Shown here piece after piece: positions 45,953 through 58,969 of a stretch of 64,000 bases of DNA. Below the pieces are notes generated by a model. That model was given only the letters and a program-made list of their open reading frames with translations. It was not told the origin of the DNA and made no database searches. This DNA comes from Hypomesus transpacificus (lineage: Eukaryota > Chordata > Actinopteri > Osmeriformes > Osmeridae). The translations under genes and the position numbers were made by a program. The first letter of the stretch is position 1; each line of letters starts with the position of its first letter. The DNA is taken from the NCBI RefSeq assembly GCF_021917145.1, contig NC_061063.1, forward strand, positions 5,680,944 to 5,744,943, in the 5' to 3' direction.

Positions 45953-46210
45953 TCACAGATTTCTGGAATTGAATACAGATGTAATACGACTGACTGTGGA
46001 TTGGTGGAGTCCATACTGGTGAACAAGGTCACTCTGTTTCAAACCCAGTTTCAAACCCAGTGTAAAAATGTGTAACAAGGCTGGTAGCACAGTTTTACAC
46101 TCCCTCCACCACCTCAGTTGACCTTGCCATCTTCTTTCTATTTCAGAGAATACATCTCTGAACATAGGACTGGTCCTATGTGTTGAATAAATAAACAAAT
46201 CTACTGACAA
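45953..46210 (-). pseudogene. Fragment resembling a Harbinger/THAP-type DDE transposase helix-turn-helix
   Basis: The minus-strand frame contains LGLKQSDLVHQYGLHQSTVS followed by RITSVFN. This resembles the HTH that precedes the catalytic domain in Harbinger-like (DDE_Tnp_4) transposases. Only this short fragment is present, and a decayed inverted copy lies near 35860-36010. Weak identification. Confidence 0.45.
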
Positions 46211-47260
46211 CCCTGGATTTTAATTAATAATCAGAACTCCTGCAACAAGTGTCAAACCATCGCAGTTTAAGTACCTGTTGAAGATTGCAGGTGTTTTACA
46301 AGGTCTAAGAAGAAATGGGGTCTATTGCCGCCAATTCGGGCAGGACAAGTAGTGCACTAATGGAGCTACTGTACATTACTTTAGAAAAGTGTTTTTTACT
46401 GCTAATGGCAGACAGTTTGAAACGCAAAATCGAACTCCTGGAATTTGGCTGAATCATCCACAGGGTACCTTCTCATCTCTTGTAAGCTATCCAATTCATG
46501 GCTGTAAAATGAGCCCTTGGAATCTGATCCTGGTATTGTTTTTGGAGATACCTCCTTGGTAATCAGAAAGAGAAAAAAGGTGTGGTGTGTGCATGCGTGT
46601 TTGGAATGAATCTCACACATTGCACCAGGCAGGAGGAGGGCGGCTTGGTAATCAAGAGATGGTCAACTGTAACTGCTGATTTTGACTAGGAAAGTGTCAC
46701 ATTTTGGAATCTTGCCGTGGTTACTCATACTAGACCCCTCAATATACGGTTTGAATCATTTGGATGCAGATACAGAACAGAAATTACAGGGGGTGCATTG
46801 CATTTACATCAAATGGAAAACAAGACCTGCCCTGAAATGCACCCCCCACCCCCACCCCATGATTTTCTGTTCTGTAAATCACAGCATCATTATAGACATT
46901 CTATGGGCTCGACACCGGGATACAGGCATTTTTTGGAATGTAGCGCCCCCATCTGGTTCTATGTCTGATGGGTGTCAGGCCAACTTGTAATTTAGCAATT
47001 ACCATCAACTGCTACCAGCTGTTGCTCATGAAGTTAGTTGACTTCAAAAGTCGTCCGATTGTTTCTCTTCCGCATGTTTCCTGTATCTCTCTTTGCTGAA
47101 AGATAACTTTGTAAACACACAGCAATCTTTCAACAGGTAACGTCTTTCTCATTTTTAGCTGGATCGCTTGTTGATTTGACTTTGGTTGGATTGTCTGAGT
47201 TCCGAGAAATGATGACGTCTAGTACGAAATGCAATGACCTTAAAACCAATCTGTCATTTC
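46211..47260. other. Spacer between lectins D and E
   Basis: The segment 46470-46670 is another partial copy of the palindromic cluster repeat. The segment 46750-46990 is unlabelled repeat-like sequence with a C-rich run. The last 100 bases are the E upstream region, ending in the acceptor tcatttcag about 30 bases before the E start codon. Confidence 0.5.
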
Positions 47261-47289
47261 AGGATAGGCAAAAATTCCCTTCAACGATC

Positions 47290-48368
47290 ATGTGGACCAT
47301 TCTTCTCTTTCTCTGTGCTGTGTTTGTCCAGAGTGGTGCAAGAGGTGAGAGGCCAATTAAGTTATGTTTAAAACAAACTAGTGGCCTACTGACAGCTACA
47401 ATGGCATCCTTTTATGTAGGCCTAATGATTTTGGCACAATGAAAAACATCCATTAAACCGCACAAAGCCATTTTCCACACATGGTTGTAAAGATGTATGT
47501 CTTTTGACAATGTTAATAAAAAATAAATTAAAAAAATGCACACCTGACAAGTAGGCTAACCTACTAAATGAATAGTACTTCCATTTGACATAACTGCTGT
47601 CCGGTGCTCAATCTCCTTATTCGGAGACCTCCCGTTGACCTATAATTTCTTTCAGGAGAAAAGGACGACCGAAACAAACGGAATGAGACAATATTAAAGC
47701 ATTGTCCCTCAGAGTGGACCGAAAATGGCCAACGCTGTTACCTGCATGTGTCTGCTCCAAAGAATTGGGTTGGTGCCGAGGTAACTATAGGCTACCAAGT
47801 AAACATTTGTGCGCTCTTGCATCAAATACCAGATTACTGGGTCTGGTCACTTGATTTTCCTGTCAAGGCTCCAATATTTTCTTTTTTCTTAGCACTACAG
47901 CAGCATTGTTTGGGTTTGGGAGCTAACCTAGCCTCTGTGCACAGCTTAGACGAGTACACGTTCCTCCAGCAATTGGTCAGCAGCAATAGCCACCCTGTGA
48001 CATGGATTGGAGGTACCGATGCTTTTCAGGTGAGCATTGGATTCATGGATGTGCCATAGGCTGTGGGATGCGTAGCGTACTGATGCCTGTTTTCTTGACA
48101 TGAAATTGTATTCTCTCTCAGAACCGGGTGTGGTTCTGGAGCGATGGGTCCTTGTTTCACTACTCTGCCTGGGCTGCTGGGGAGCCCAACAATGCTGGCG
48201 GAAGGGAACCATGTATAGCGATTAACTGGGGAGGTAAGGTATATTGACTTGGATCTATTTCAGTCCCTGTGCTTGTCTGATTGTTGCCATTGTTCTTCAG
48301 ATGATCACAAATGGAACGATGCTCCATGTCACCTGAGACTCGGCTTCATCTGTTCCTTCAAACTCTAA
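47290..48368 (+). CDS. Secreted C-type lectin E, complete calcium-binding CTLD
   Basis: Five coding exons: 47290-47344, 47656-47780, 47901-48029, 48122-48233, 48301-48368 (TAA). They give 162 residues. The signal peptide is MWTILLFLCAVFVQSGARG, followed by a short polar linker and a canonical long-form CTLD. The hairpin cysteines are present (HCPSEW, RCYLHVS). Next come HCLGLGANLASVHSLDEY, WIGGTDAF, VWFWSDGS, EPNNAGGREPC, KWNDAPC and LGFICSFKL. All six conserved cysteines and the EPN/WND calcium ligands are intact, so mannose-type sugar binding is expected from the motif. There is no acidic pro-segment. It is closest in exon structure to A. AATAAA motifs lie at 48483-48488 and 48507-48512. 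Family: fish ladderlectin/nattectin-like soluble lectins. Confidence 0.9.
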
Positions 48369-48482
48369 CTCTTGACACTTGATAACACATTGTGCAATTG
48401 TTCTTTCAAATTGAGACGACAAAAGATGAGAAGCCTCCTTACCTTGTGTACTGTGACTCGTCCTGTGTGTAATGTCTTTCAG

Positions 48483-48512
48483 AATAAATGCCATGTGGGT
48501 TAATTGAATAAA
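48483..48512 (+). terminator. Poly(A) signals of lectin E
   Basis: Two AATAAA hexamers about 115 and 140 bases after the stop codon. Confidence 0.7.
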
Positions 48513-48539
48513 TTGCTGAAACAAGTTTTTATTGCCTTG

Positions 48540-50490
48540 TAGTGCTGTTTTCACACTAGAGGGAGACATTGGATCTTGCATGGTTCACTGGAGTATTGAC
48601 GTGGATGGTTTGGTAACATGACAGGCAGGCACAACTCCGTTTAGGACCTAGCTGTGTGAGTTGTCTGCCTTTCACCACGTAGATGTGTTGCCTAGATACA
48701 GCCTATGCTGTTTGACTGCCAATGTTTGCCTTACTTTCTTTTAATCAGCCAGAAAAGATCTAACCTGGCCCGGTATACTGGTGAGACTTGCTGCCAAAGC
48801 TTTTACAGGATAAAAAAAAAAGTGGTTTCCTTGGAGTTCTTTTGCTTTATTCACATTCTGCCCCTCAAACACCTTCCGGGTCACTTGGCATGGCCTGGTT
48901 GCAAGTTGCATTACTTGTTACAATACCCTCCCATCAACTCAATTTTCCCAAGGAAGTATTTTATTGTAAAAAAAAATAGGGTTTGAGCCCTATCCTTGTT
49001 GTTGAGTCGTAGGACTTGGATTTACCTATTGACTCATTACAGCTGAACGAACACCTCGAACTCCTTGGTTAAACCACACATCCACAGTTCCCACATTGTA
49101 TCAAGGTCAAGTTTAGGCATTTACCAATTGGTGCAGGGTGTCAAGTGTTATTCATTTTGAGATGCTGTTTTTTGTCTGCGGATTGTGTGTAAGCGTCCTT
49201 TGCCAACTGTGAACTTGCCATCTGTTTTAGCCTTAGAAATATCACACTCGGGCCCAGAATCTGATGTGTGAATGAGAGACGGAGGACGAACGCAGAGGAG
49301 CACAGTGGGAGCCACGGAAAGAGAGCAATTCACACTGACTGTTTCACACCCAAGTACCCCCCGAGGGGCTGGCTAATGTGCTGTGAGCTCCAGGCTGTCA
49401 GCCTACCAGCTTCATCCATCACCGGCCATTCAATGGGAGAGGGAGGATGAGCTGAGCTGCATGCGTGCCAGATTGTCAGGCTGTCATGATGTACTGGGTT
49501 TAAATGAGTGACTTCAACCTAGTACAGAGGATATATTGTTATTTAAATGCTTATACTATTCTAGAATCTACTCATTTAAATAATCTTGAAGCATTATTCA
49601 CAAATAAATGATCCTTAAATGCATTACACGTCATTAAGAACAGCTGTGATATTTAGTTTTACAAGCTGTGCTGTGATAGATATCCATCAGCAGTAAAGAC
49701 AGTATCTTGTATGCCAGTTTTCTGGCATCTGATTGGCTGCTAGTATATTTTGAGTTAGACTGAACATTCTCACACATCAAACTCTGACCACATACGCAGC
49801 AAAATAACCACCAGTGAATGGGCAACACTGCAAGTGTTTAAGGGGACATCACTGACACATTGGTCTTGTCATATAGATGACACCTCAACGGATGGACCAA
49901 GCATCAACAGAAACATGAACGCTCCCGTTGTGGAAACAGCCTCTCTGTACAGTAGCCTGGGCTTACAGTTAGGGCCAGTGTTGTGACATGCCCAAGACTG
50001 TCTTTCATTCCAATGTCATTCATGACTGGTTGGTTCAGTAGGTTGAGGGGTCCTCTTTATGGTCCCCATACACACAGGGAGTCCAACACAGCTACCCCAG
50101 CAGAAACACAGCACACCCGCCCTCCATGCTGCTGATTTACTGGCATGGGAGTGTGGGCGCTACTGTAGTAATGACACTGAGATACGATTCATTAACTTTC
50201 ATGAAAGGCGCTCTCTGATTGCACTGGCATCAGCCAGTAGGACAGCTTAACACACACAGCTGGGTTCTTGTGTTTATTTGTGTGTCAGAACTGTCTTAGA
50301 GATGCTGGTCTAAGACAGTGTGTGTGTTTGTGTGTACGTGTGTGTGTGTTTGTGTGTGTGAGAGTGAGAATCAGAGAGACTCCGTCTGTCTTACTACCAT
50401 TGGCAGCATGCCTGTGCTCCTGCATATGCACCCATCCATACACCAGCCTATAGCCATATGGACCACTCAACAAGGAGTCTGCTCTCTGCT
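48540..50490. other. Intergenic sequence, no gene seen
   Basis: Mostly unique-looking sequence without open frames of recognisable content. A TG run lies near 50320-50360. Confidence 0.5.
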
Positions 50491-50492
50491 CC

Positions 50493-50710
<218 letters not shown>

Positions 50711-53004
50711 GCCCCCCCCCCCCTTCCCTCACTGTATCTCCCTCCTCGACCTATCTAAGGTCATCAAGCATAGCTTCCTAATTACAGTAATGAAGTCAGA
50801 TGCAGAACCAGACTCTGAAAGAAGGAGGGGCAGCACAGCGGGGGATCAGGGAGTAGGGGGGAGGGCAGCGAATGAGGAAAGGCAAATAGAGGGAGCAAGG
50901 GAAGAGGAGGGAAGGCCTAAATGAATGTAATGGATCCGTGGGATGATGAATGAAGGCCACAGCAGCCCCTTCCGAACCACTTACCTTAGACAGAGGCTTG
51001 GAAACAGTATCAAACACGCGTTTGTCAAACTCTGTTTGATGTACAAGGCTCTCAAAAGATCTTTTGTATTTCGAGAAATGTGAAAGGGGGGAATTCTCCC
51101 TTTCTACTTTATTGAACGTGCCTCTTCTCTTACAGACAGAGTCTGCTGTAATCTGTCTCCCTCCCACGATTCAATGGCTTTTATTGGCAAGACAATAAAC
51201 TCAGGCCAATCGCTTAAGTACTTGCCTTGACATAATTTGTCTGTAAATCTATATGGTTTTACACACTATGTTAACGGTCAACAAAGAGGCGTTTTCCCCC
51301 CTGGTGGAGTGATAGTTAGGAACGTGATGAAGGCTGTGTGAATCACCCCAGTTTAGCTACCAGAGCTCAAGAGACACTGAGAGAGGGGGCTTCAAAATAC
51401 TGTAAGAAAGCCCTCCTTCCCTCCCTCCCTCTTTCCCTCCACTGCTCATCCCTTTCATCCTTTACTCTGACCGCAGCAGAGGACAGGATGGAGAGATGTC
51501 TGATGGAAAAGAGAAAGGAGGAAGGAGCTGGGAGGAATGGAGAGAGAGGAAGAGAGAGAGATGGAAAGATGCAGGGATGGAGGCATAGACAGAAGGATGG
51601 TAGCGGCTGTTGGCAGCTGAGTGTGAACTGCAGCCAGGGCCTAATGGTGTGGTCAGTGCCAGTCAGACCTGACCCCTGACCCCTGGAGCCAGGCTTGTGA
51701 GACAGAAATGGATTGCGGGTCTGATCTTACCTTGGAGCTTTAATGCGGATGTCTGTGGTTCTCTGTCATTTATTTTAATAGATACAGACTCTCTCTCTCT
51801 CTTTCTTAGAAGGGTTGCCCCCCATACCAACATCCACATCCAGTAATAGTAGTTCTTTGACAGGTGGAATTTGGAGCCAGACCGTCTCAAGTCTGGCATA
51901 CTCTTTCGATTCCAGAGGAGAAATGGAGAAAGAGAGAGGGGGAAAGTCATGGAGGGAGACAGTTTGACTAGAAGAAAGGGAAAGGGAGACAGAATGAAAG
52001 AAGGCGCAAGAGATGGCAGAGGCAGGGAGAAAGGGCAAAGGGAGACGAGACAGAGCATGTGCCCGGGTGTGTGTGACATGTGACGTGGTGGTGTGGCGCC
52101 GTGCAGCATGTCGCCCTACCTTCCTGGCCCCGTGTCAACACCTCGTACTGTGTTAGTGTCGAGCTGGCTGTCTCGGCCTCCATCAGGAGTTCATCTGGCG
52201 GAATCATCCCTCTGCCTGGTCGTTCATCACTATCACTTAGCTTGGACACCGCTGCTCACGTTAGCATTTCAGAACATGAGGAAGACTGATCCTCTCCTTA
52301 GGGTTTTAGCACAGTTCTCTCACCTACTCAGTTTCCTACCCAGATCATGTTTCTCAATTTAGGAGACCCAGGATTATGCAAATAATCAAATAATTTGGAC
52401 TCTCCTTTTAGCTGCTTGACTAGAGCAGAGAACGTGTTTTTATGTGGGGAAAGTGGGTGTGAGAGAGAGGAAAACAGTGAGTGTGTGTGTCTGTGTGTGT
52501 CCATGCAAACTAGCCTGTTCGTATAACCTGCTGCCTTTCCCACGGTCCATGCATGTGTGCTCACAAACGCTTGGACCTGTATGTGAGCACACACTTGTAT
52601 GCGTCCGCATGTGTGTGTGTGTGTGTGTGCACCCCCACGTGAGTGTGTGAGTGCGCTCATGTGTGCAACCATAAATCTTTCTTCGTCATACTCAGACCTG
52701 CATCCCCCCTTCCCCACCTCTACATCACTGCCCTTCGTTGCATTCCCTCCTCCCTCTCTGTCTCTCTCTCCCTCCCTTTCTCCCTCCTTCTCCATCCTCT
52801 TCCACTCCACCCACCTTGTTATTCACCTTGTTTCTCCCCGTACGTAGTTTTCTCTCCCTCTTCTCCCCTCCTTCTCCTCCCTCTCTCCCTCCCTCATTGA
52901 TGGTGGAGGCTATGTGAGTGGAATGTTGAGCTGCTGATCACTATTCCAATGGCGACGGATGGTAACAGGCTTGAATGTCAATTCTCTGCCTTGCCAACAC
53001 AACC
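50711..53004. other. Intergenic sequence with purine/pyrimidine-rich patches
   Basis: No supported gene. GA-rich patches at 50815-50920, 51480-51590 and 51910-52050; TG/CA runs near 52480-52640; CT-rich 52740-52890. Confidence 0.5.
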
Positions 53005-53006
53005 CT

Positions 53007-53086
<80 letters not shown>

Positions 53087-53162
53087 CCCCCCTTACTCTC
53101 TCTCTCTCTCTCTCTCTCCCTCCTTCTCTCTCTCTTTCTCTCTCTCTCTCTATCTCTCTCTC
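53005..53162 (+). repeat. (CT)n microsatellite
   Basis: A CT run of about 158 bases with short CCC and TTC interruptions. Confidence 0.95.
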
Positions 53163-53690
53163 GCACCTGTCTTTCATTCCTTCATGCACTTTCTCTCCTC
53201 TCTCTGTGCCTGCGCTCTCCTCCTATGTGCTTCTCTCTCTGCATTCTCCCTCTTCCTCTCTCCGTACCTCTCTCCCCTGGCCTGGTCCTCCCAGCCTGGT
53301 GTGAACAGAAGGACCACACAGACGCCTCCTGAAAGGGAGGACAGGGAGGGAGGACAGGGAGGGAGGAGGAGGGAGGGATGATAACACACTGCAGTTTTAC
53401 ATGCAGATAAAGGAGGAGAGAACACACCGCCCTCCGGCAGGGGACACACGTCAAACTGTGTGTGCATGTGTGAGTCTGTGTGTGTGTGTTTGTGTGTTTG
53501 TAAGCAGAGTTGTGCGCATGAGTTTATGTTTGAGCAGTGTGTTTGAATGTGTTTGTGTGTTATGCTATGTACAGGTCTCCATCCTGTCCTTGGAGTGTGT
53601 TTAATTGGTTAGCAAACAGCTTCTATCATGCTGTATCTCAACATGAATGCATTAAATAGGATCTCCTCCATAGCAAACACATGTACTGTA

Positions 53691-53776
53691 CTTCCTTTGA
53701 CACAGTCATACTTCCTCTGACACAGTCATACTTCCTCTGACACAGTCATACTTCTTCTGACACAGTCATACTTCCT
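53691..53776 (+). repeat. 20-bp minisatellite, about 4.3 copies
   Basis: Head-to-tail units cttcctctgacacagtcata with single-base variants (tttga in the first, ttctt in the fourth). Confidence 0.9.
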
Positions 53777-53992
53777 CGTGGACACGTAGTCTGCATTAGA
53801 CTCAGCTATGTTTTGAATTTGAGTTTTCTCACTTTGATGATCTGTTGAGGTAGCCGAAGCTGGATCAAATGTTGCATGTTGGAACACTCCATAATCATAC
53901 CCACCATGACCACCATGACCCACAGGGCAACACATACACAAAGAAACAAAAACCAAGCCAAAGACACTTGAAGAAAGTGAGACAGACAGACT

Positions 53993-54131
<139 letters not shown>

Positions 54132-54659
54132 GATGTGAAGGTAATTTATAGAGGGATGTTTCCTAACACTCCCGTGGAGCAGAAGGTTTATGAGGCCTGT
54201 CTCCCACTGTGATTAGGCGTCCCTTTCCCCGTATCCTCTCTGAAAACACACACACATTCACTTGTGCACTCATTTTTCTGATGTAAGCAATATATACAGC
54301 CTGTGTGTGCGTTTTCTGTGACATGTATTTCTGTGGAAAGAACGTCAGAATAAAGAGACAGAGGAGAGAGAGAGGGGAGAAAGAGAAAGAAAGAGAAAGA
54401 GGAGGGCGAGAGACCGAAGAGAGAGAAAGAGGAGAGCGAGAGTTGGAGGAGAGAGAGAGAGATAGGTTGGTTTTGAGGATGGGGCTCAGGCTGCACGAGG
54501 ACATGAGACTTGTCACAGAGTCCATCTCTGTCTGTGCGCCTCTCTCTCCTGTTCCCCCCCCCCTCTCGCCTCTCTGTTCCTACCCTCGCGCTCTCCCCTC
54601 CCCCTATCCCTCCTCCCACTGCTGCCTGCCTTGCTCACTCTCTCGCTCTCTCTCTTTTC

Positions 54660-54811
54660 CCGGCGCTGGTGCACACGCTCATAATCGCCGTCTGTCCATT
54701 TGCCATTCGGATGAGGGTCTCTCTCTCTTTCTCTTTTGCCGCCGTGGCAACTGCTAAACGCTAACCGTGCTGGAGCTAAGTATCGGTCCATGGAGCAGGG
54801 GGCCAGACGGG
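54660..54811 (+). other. Possible first exon of an unidentified downstream gene
   Basis: A less repetitive, more GC-balanced patch (cggcgctggtgcacacgctc onward, gccgccgtggcaactgctaa). It contains ccATGGAGCAGGGGGCCAGA and a strong splice donor (cgg/gtgagtgtg at about 54811). It encodes only MEQGARR before the donor and no next exon was found. Speculative. Confidence 0.25.
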
Positions 54812-54887
54812 TGAGTGTGTAAGAGAGGGATTTTCCCTGTCTTTTCTCTACCTCTTCTTCCTTCCATTCTCTTTCCTCCTCTCCTTT

Positions 54888-54898
<11 letters not shown>

Positions 54899-54949
<51 letters not shown>

Positions 54950-54950
54950 T
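54899..54950 (+). repeat. (CT)n microsatellite
   Basis: A CT run of about 50 bases after a C9 run. Confidence 0.9.
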
Positions 54951-56710
54951 GCATCCTTTTTTCATCCTCTCTCTCACTGCAGTAGCTATTCCTCTATTGT
55001 TCCTCATTATTCACCTTTTCCAATCGTTTTTTACCCATATCGCCCCCCTGTCATCCATCAGTCATGTTATCCTTCCTCACCTTCCTATCCGTCACCCTAC
55101 AATCTCTCCTCTCTTTTTCTCTCCGGCTTTCCTCTCTTCTCACCTCCTTTCCCCTGCTCTCTGTTTTGATCTTCTCCTCTTTCTCACATTCGTTCCCTCT
55201 CTCCTGTCCTCCTACATCCTTCATCTCCATAGTCTGCATCCACACACATGATCCCCAAGTCAAGGAAACCACCCATTCAGACTGAGGTGTCCAAACATCT
55301 ATGATCACCCCAACCTGCTTGTCCCTTTCACCTTCCTTTTACCCATCCCTCCATCCCCCCCTTCCTTTCCCTCATCCCTCCATTTCTTCATCACCATCTC
55401 TCCTGATTTCTCCCCATTACTTACCCCCCCCCCCCCCCCCCCAACCATGCACACACACCACACACGCAGCCATGCTGACAGATAATTGGTTAAACCAGCA
55501 ACAATCAAGATAAATGCTAACCGCTAACACTATTGTTGCTAGCTAGCTGTTAGCCAGTCTGGCAGGGAGATGATGGCTCAAGATAGCTACCTTCTGGGTC
55601 CCTATCACCTTTTGTCATCTGTGTGTGTGTCTAAATATATCTCATATCTGTGTATGCGTGTGTGTGTGTAGTAAGCTTGGCACAAGGCTTCAGGCGATGT
55701 GAGGGGCGAATACAACAATGACAAACCAGTCTGTTGAGTCTGTTCAAGAACGCCCCAACCTCGGGGGAGGGTTAGGTTGCTCAGGCACGTACACACACAC
55801 CCCACACACACACACTTTTCTTCCCTGTCACACAAATAGATTTACGTACGGACAGATATACATATATTTATATAAACACACACACATACACATACACAGG
55901 CATCCCTAAACAGTTTACACACCCACACAGAGACAAAGATCCAGGTTTCAGTGTGTGAGGCATGCATGAGATAAACAGGCAACCTGGGACCCAAGCAAGA
56001 AACTAGGATTTAGATCAGTGAGTCATAAGGAAGGCCGGTGTTTGTGTGTGTACGATGTGTGTGAGTCCTGAGGTGCACAACAGAAGTCATAAATGGTCCT
56101 GAATTGCTGCCTTGTCTCTGGCCCTGAATTTAGAACCCAGCAGATGTATACAGAGATGGATGATGAATGCTGCATGGACGATTATCATGTTTAAATACAT
56201 CCTGAATCCACTTGATACTATATCAGCACCATTGGAAACCCATTTATGCTGCGTTGATGTGACTTTTACCAAGTGTCTGTTTGTGTATGCGTAATAATGC
56301 CTCCTTATGTGTGTGTGTGTGCATGTTTCTGTTTGCTATCAAGTCCCTGTGTGTGTGTGTGTGTGCTTTTCTCCACAGCATATCCTTTTGAGTGTGCATC
56401 CAGTACGTTTGTGTTTCTATATGTATTTGTATGTGTGTGTGTGTGTTTCTCGTGGGTTGTACTGCAGGAGTGAGTTTTAAGGTAAGATGCTGGGGTTCAG
56501 TGGTCCAGAAGCTAAAGGCCTAGCTAGCTAAGAACTTCAGCTCTGAAACAGTCATGCCACCTGACCCACCGTCCAATTCCAACACAACATTACTGCCTGG
56601 TAATGCATGTGATGGACCACTCTGGAATGCCATGGCAACAAGACAAGAACATGCAGAAAGAGGAGAGGGAGAGGGAGAGAGAGAAAGAATGGAAGTGAGA
56701 GAGAAAAAGA

Positions 56711-56741
<31 letters not shown>

Positions 56742-57695
56742 CACTGTAGCCTAAAGGTCATCCTCAGGGAGCCACAGACCGTACTATTTAGCATTAGTTC
56801 AACATTCACCCTCTCTCTCCCTCCACATATCCCCCTGCACTCTCCACACCTGCTCCTCTTATCCCTTTCTCTCCCTGTCCCCCTGCACCTCTTTGCCAGC
56901 TGTTCCGTTTTTTCCATCGCTTACCCATTCTTCCTCACCTCATCTTCCTTCACACCCCTTCCTCATCCTCTCTTTCTCCTTCTTTGTGTAGGTGTCTTAT
57001 TTCCAGTTCCTGTATCCAACACCTGGCCTCCTTCCACGGCAGCCGTCTTCACTGTGGTAACCTTTAAAGTTCCCAGCGTCCTTCACACCTCTAGCACCCA
57101 AGCGGCTTCCTCTGGGGGGTACCATGGCAACCCGCTCTTTTCCTAGGCTGCCTGTCTCTTGGCTCTGATGAATTTAGAGTGGGATTTGGGGTCATTTTGA
57201 TGTATGATACGGCCTCAGACTCACACACGTACACACACCCTCACACACATAAGCGTGGATGCACGTGAGAGAGATACCTGCTGAAGACCCGTAGATGCCA
57301 GGCAACGGTTGACAAGGTTCCAGAACATGGGTTCTACTCAGTGATGTCACAAAGAAAGTGATAACGCTAACATGTAGAGGACAATGAACAGGATTTTGGA
57401 ATTCTTCCACAATGTTCTACCTTTCTGACGTATTGGCGTCAAGTCTTCATGTCAAACTGTGACCTGTTGGATTTACCAAAACGTCCAAAAACCGAAGAAG
57501 TCCTCCCCTGCTCTTTCGTTCTGACTAATCATCTTTTTAATTAATCAAGAAGGTAGCGTGAAATCTTTCCCCATCCCTCCTGCAGCGAGAAGCACCTGAA
57601 AGCAATTAACTACGGAAATATAGATGTAGATAAGAGAGAGGGAGAGAGTAAAGATGGAGAGAGAGCAAGAGTAAAGATCGAGATAACAAAAGAGA

Positions 57696-57737
<42 letters not shown>

Positions 57738-58969
57738 AGGAACAGATAGACACATCATAGTAGAGAAGGAGGTAAAAATAGAAAGCGAAAGTGAGAACGG
57801 GAAGAAGGAAGGGGGGTAATAAAGGAAAGGGCAGAGGGCTGAAGAACAGGTGTGAGGAGTACAAAAAGAGAGGTAGGTGAAAAGGAAATAAACAACCTGT
57901 GTTAGGTGGAGGGGATTTTTTCAAGGAGGAGAAGGGGCGAAAGACAGGGTAGGAAGAGAAGGGGAATCAGGGGAGGGATGGATATAGAGGTGTTCAAGTA
58001 TAAAGGGTTTACCTCGAACAGATAGCGGTCTGTGCAGGAGTTCAACCCTCTGACTGACAGCCAGAACTGGCATTGTCATTCCTTACACTCTCTCTGCTCT
58101 CCTGAAGAGAGAGGGAGAGAGAAGGAGAGAGGGAGAAGAAGGAAAGAGCCTGAGAGAGAACAATTGCCTTGGAAAGAATTGGACTGTCGCCACAATTGGG
58201 GCCAATTAAGCGAATTTGATTATATGCCTTAATCTTGCCAGTCAGGTAGAGATAGATAGCGACAGGGACGGAGGGAGGGAGGAAAGGCAGGGGAAGAGGG
58301 GCCACAGATACCATTATCTTCCTCCTCTTTAATTGAGTAGTTTTTCCCCCCCCTCTATCTGTTCATCTCTAAGTCAGATCTACTACTCCAGGAAAAGCTG
58401 GTCGCAGTGTACACACCTTTAACTACAGAGGCTGGGAGTAACAGAGTTGGGCAGCGGGTGGGGGGAGAGAGAGAGGGAGGGTAACCTGTTTGAAAAAATT
58501 GAAACAGAATGTTCTTTTTTGTCCCCGGCCCTTTGATTCGCTAGCAGCACACTCATTCATTTTGCCCCCTCTTCATCCCCCCCGCCCCCAACCAGCAAGC
58601 CTTCACCTCTGGCTGCACACCTCGCTCACTGCAGAAGGATATTTATTTCTCCCTCTTCTCGTCCTCCACTCAAGCCAAAGCGCTGAGATTGGACTCCTCT
58701 CTTTTAACACTCCAACACTGCGAAGGAAAACAACTGCTCCAAACATCAAGAGCACACGTCCCTCTTTACCCCCTCCTCCTCCGCCCTCCTTCCTCTTGGA
58801 TTCCTTGTCCTCCTCTTCCTCCCTCTCTCCTACGAGACCGAGCCACCTTCCACCCTAAGGAATCTTTTGACATCGGTTGCTGGTGTTGCCTGATTCATTC
58901 TGTGAGTATTGTTCTTCACGTCTGTCTCCCTCTCTCGCTGAGGTTCTTTCCCTCCCTCTCTCTGCCTCC
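54951..58969. other. Intergenic or intronic sequence, no gene seen
   Basis: Pyrimidine-rich 54955-55440 ending in C16-17 (about 55425-55442); TG/CA runs near 55620-55670, 55790-55890 and 56310-56440; GA runs at 56718-56740 and 57701-57733. No exon with recognisable coding content. Confidence 0.5.

Larger units (their letters stand above)
43020..46080 (+). repeat. Inverted repeat arm carrying lectin D
   Basis: Matches 35860-38950 in opposite orientation, including promoter, introns, 3' UTR and 3' flank. Arm ends are approximate. Confidence 0.85.

Noticed and set aside
20800-48600. Known type II antifreeze protein gene
   Set aside because: The CTLD fold is the same and antifreeze relatives are possible, but none of the five models shows the ten-cysteine, QPD-type pattern I associate with herring/smelt antifreeze proteins.
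53691-53776. CRISPR-like array
   Set aside because: The units are directly abutting without spacers and the genome is eukaryotic; it is a minisatellite.
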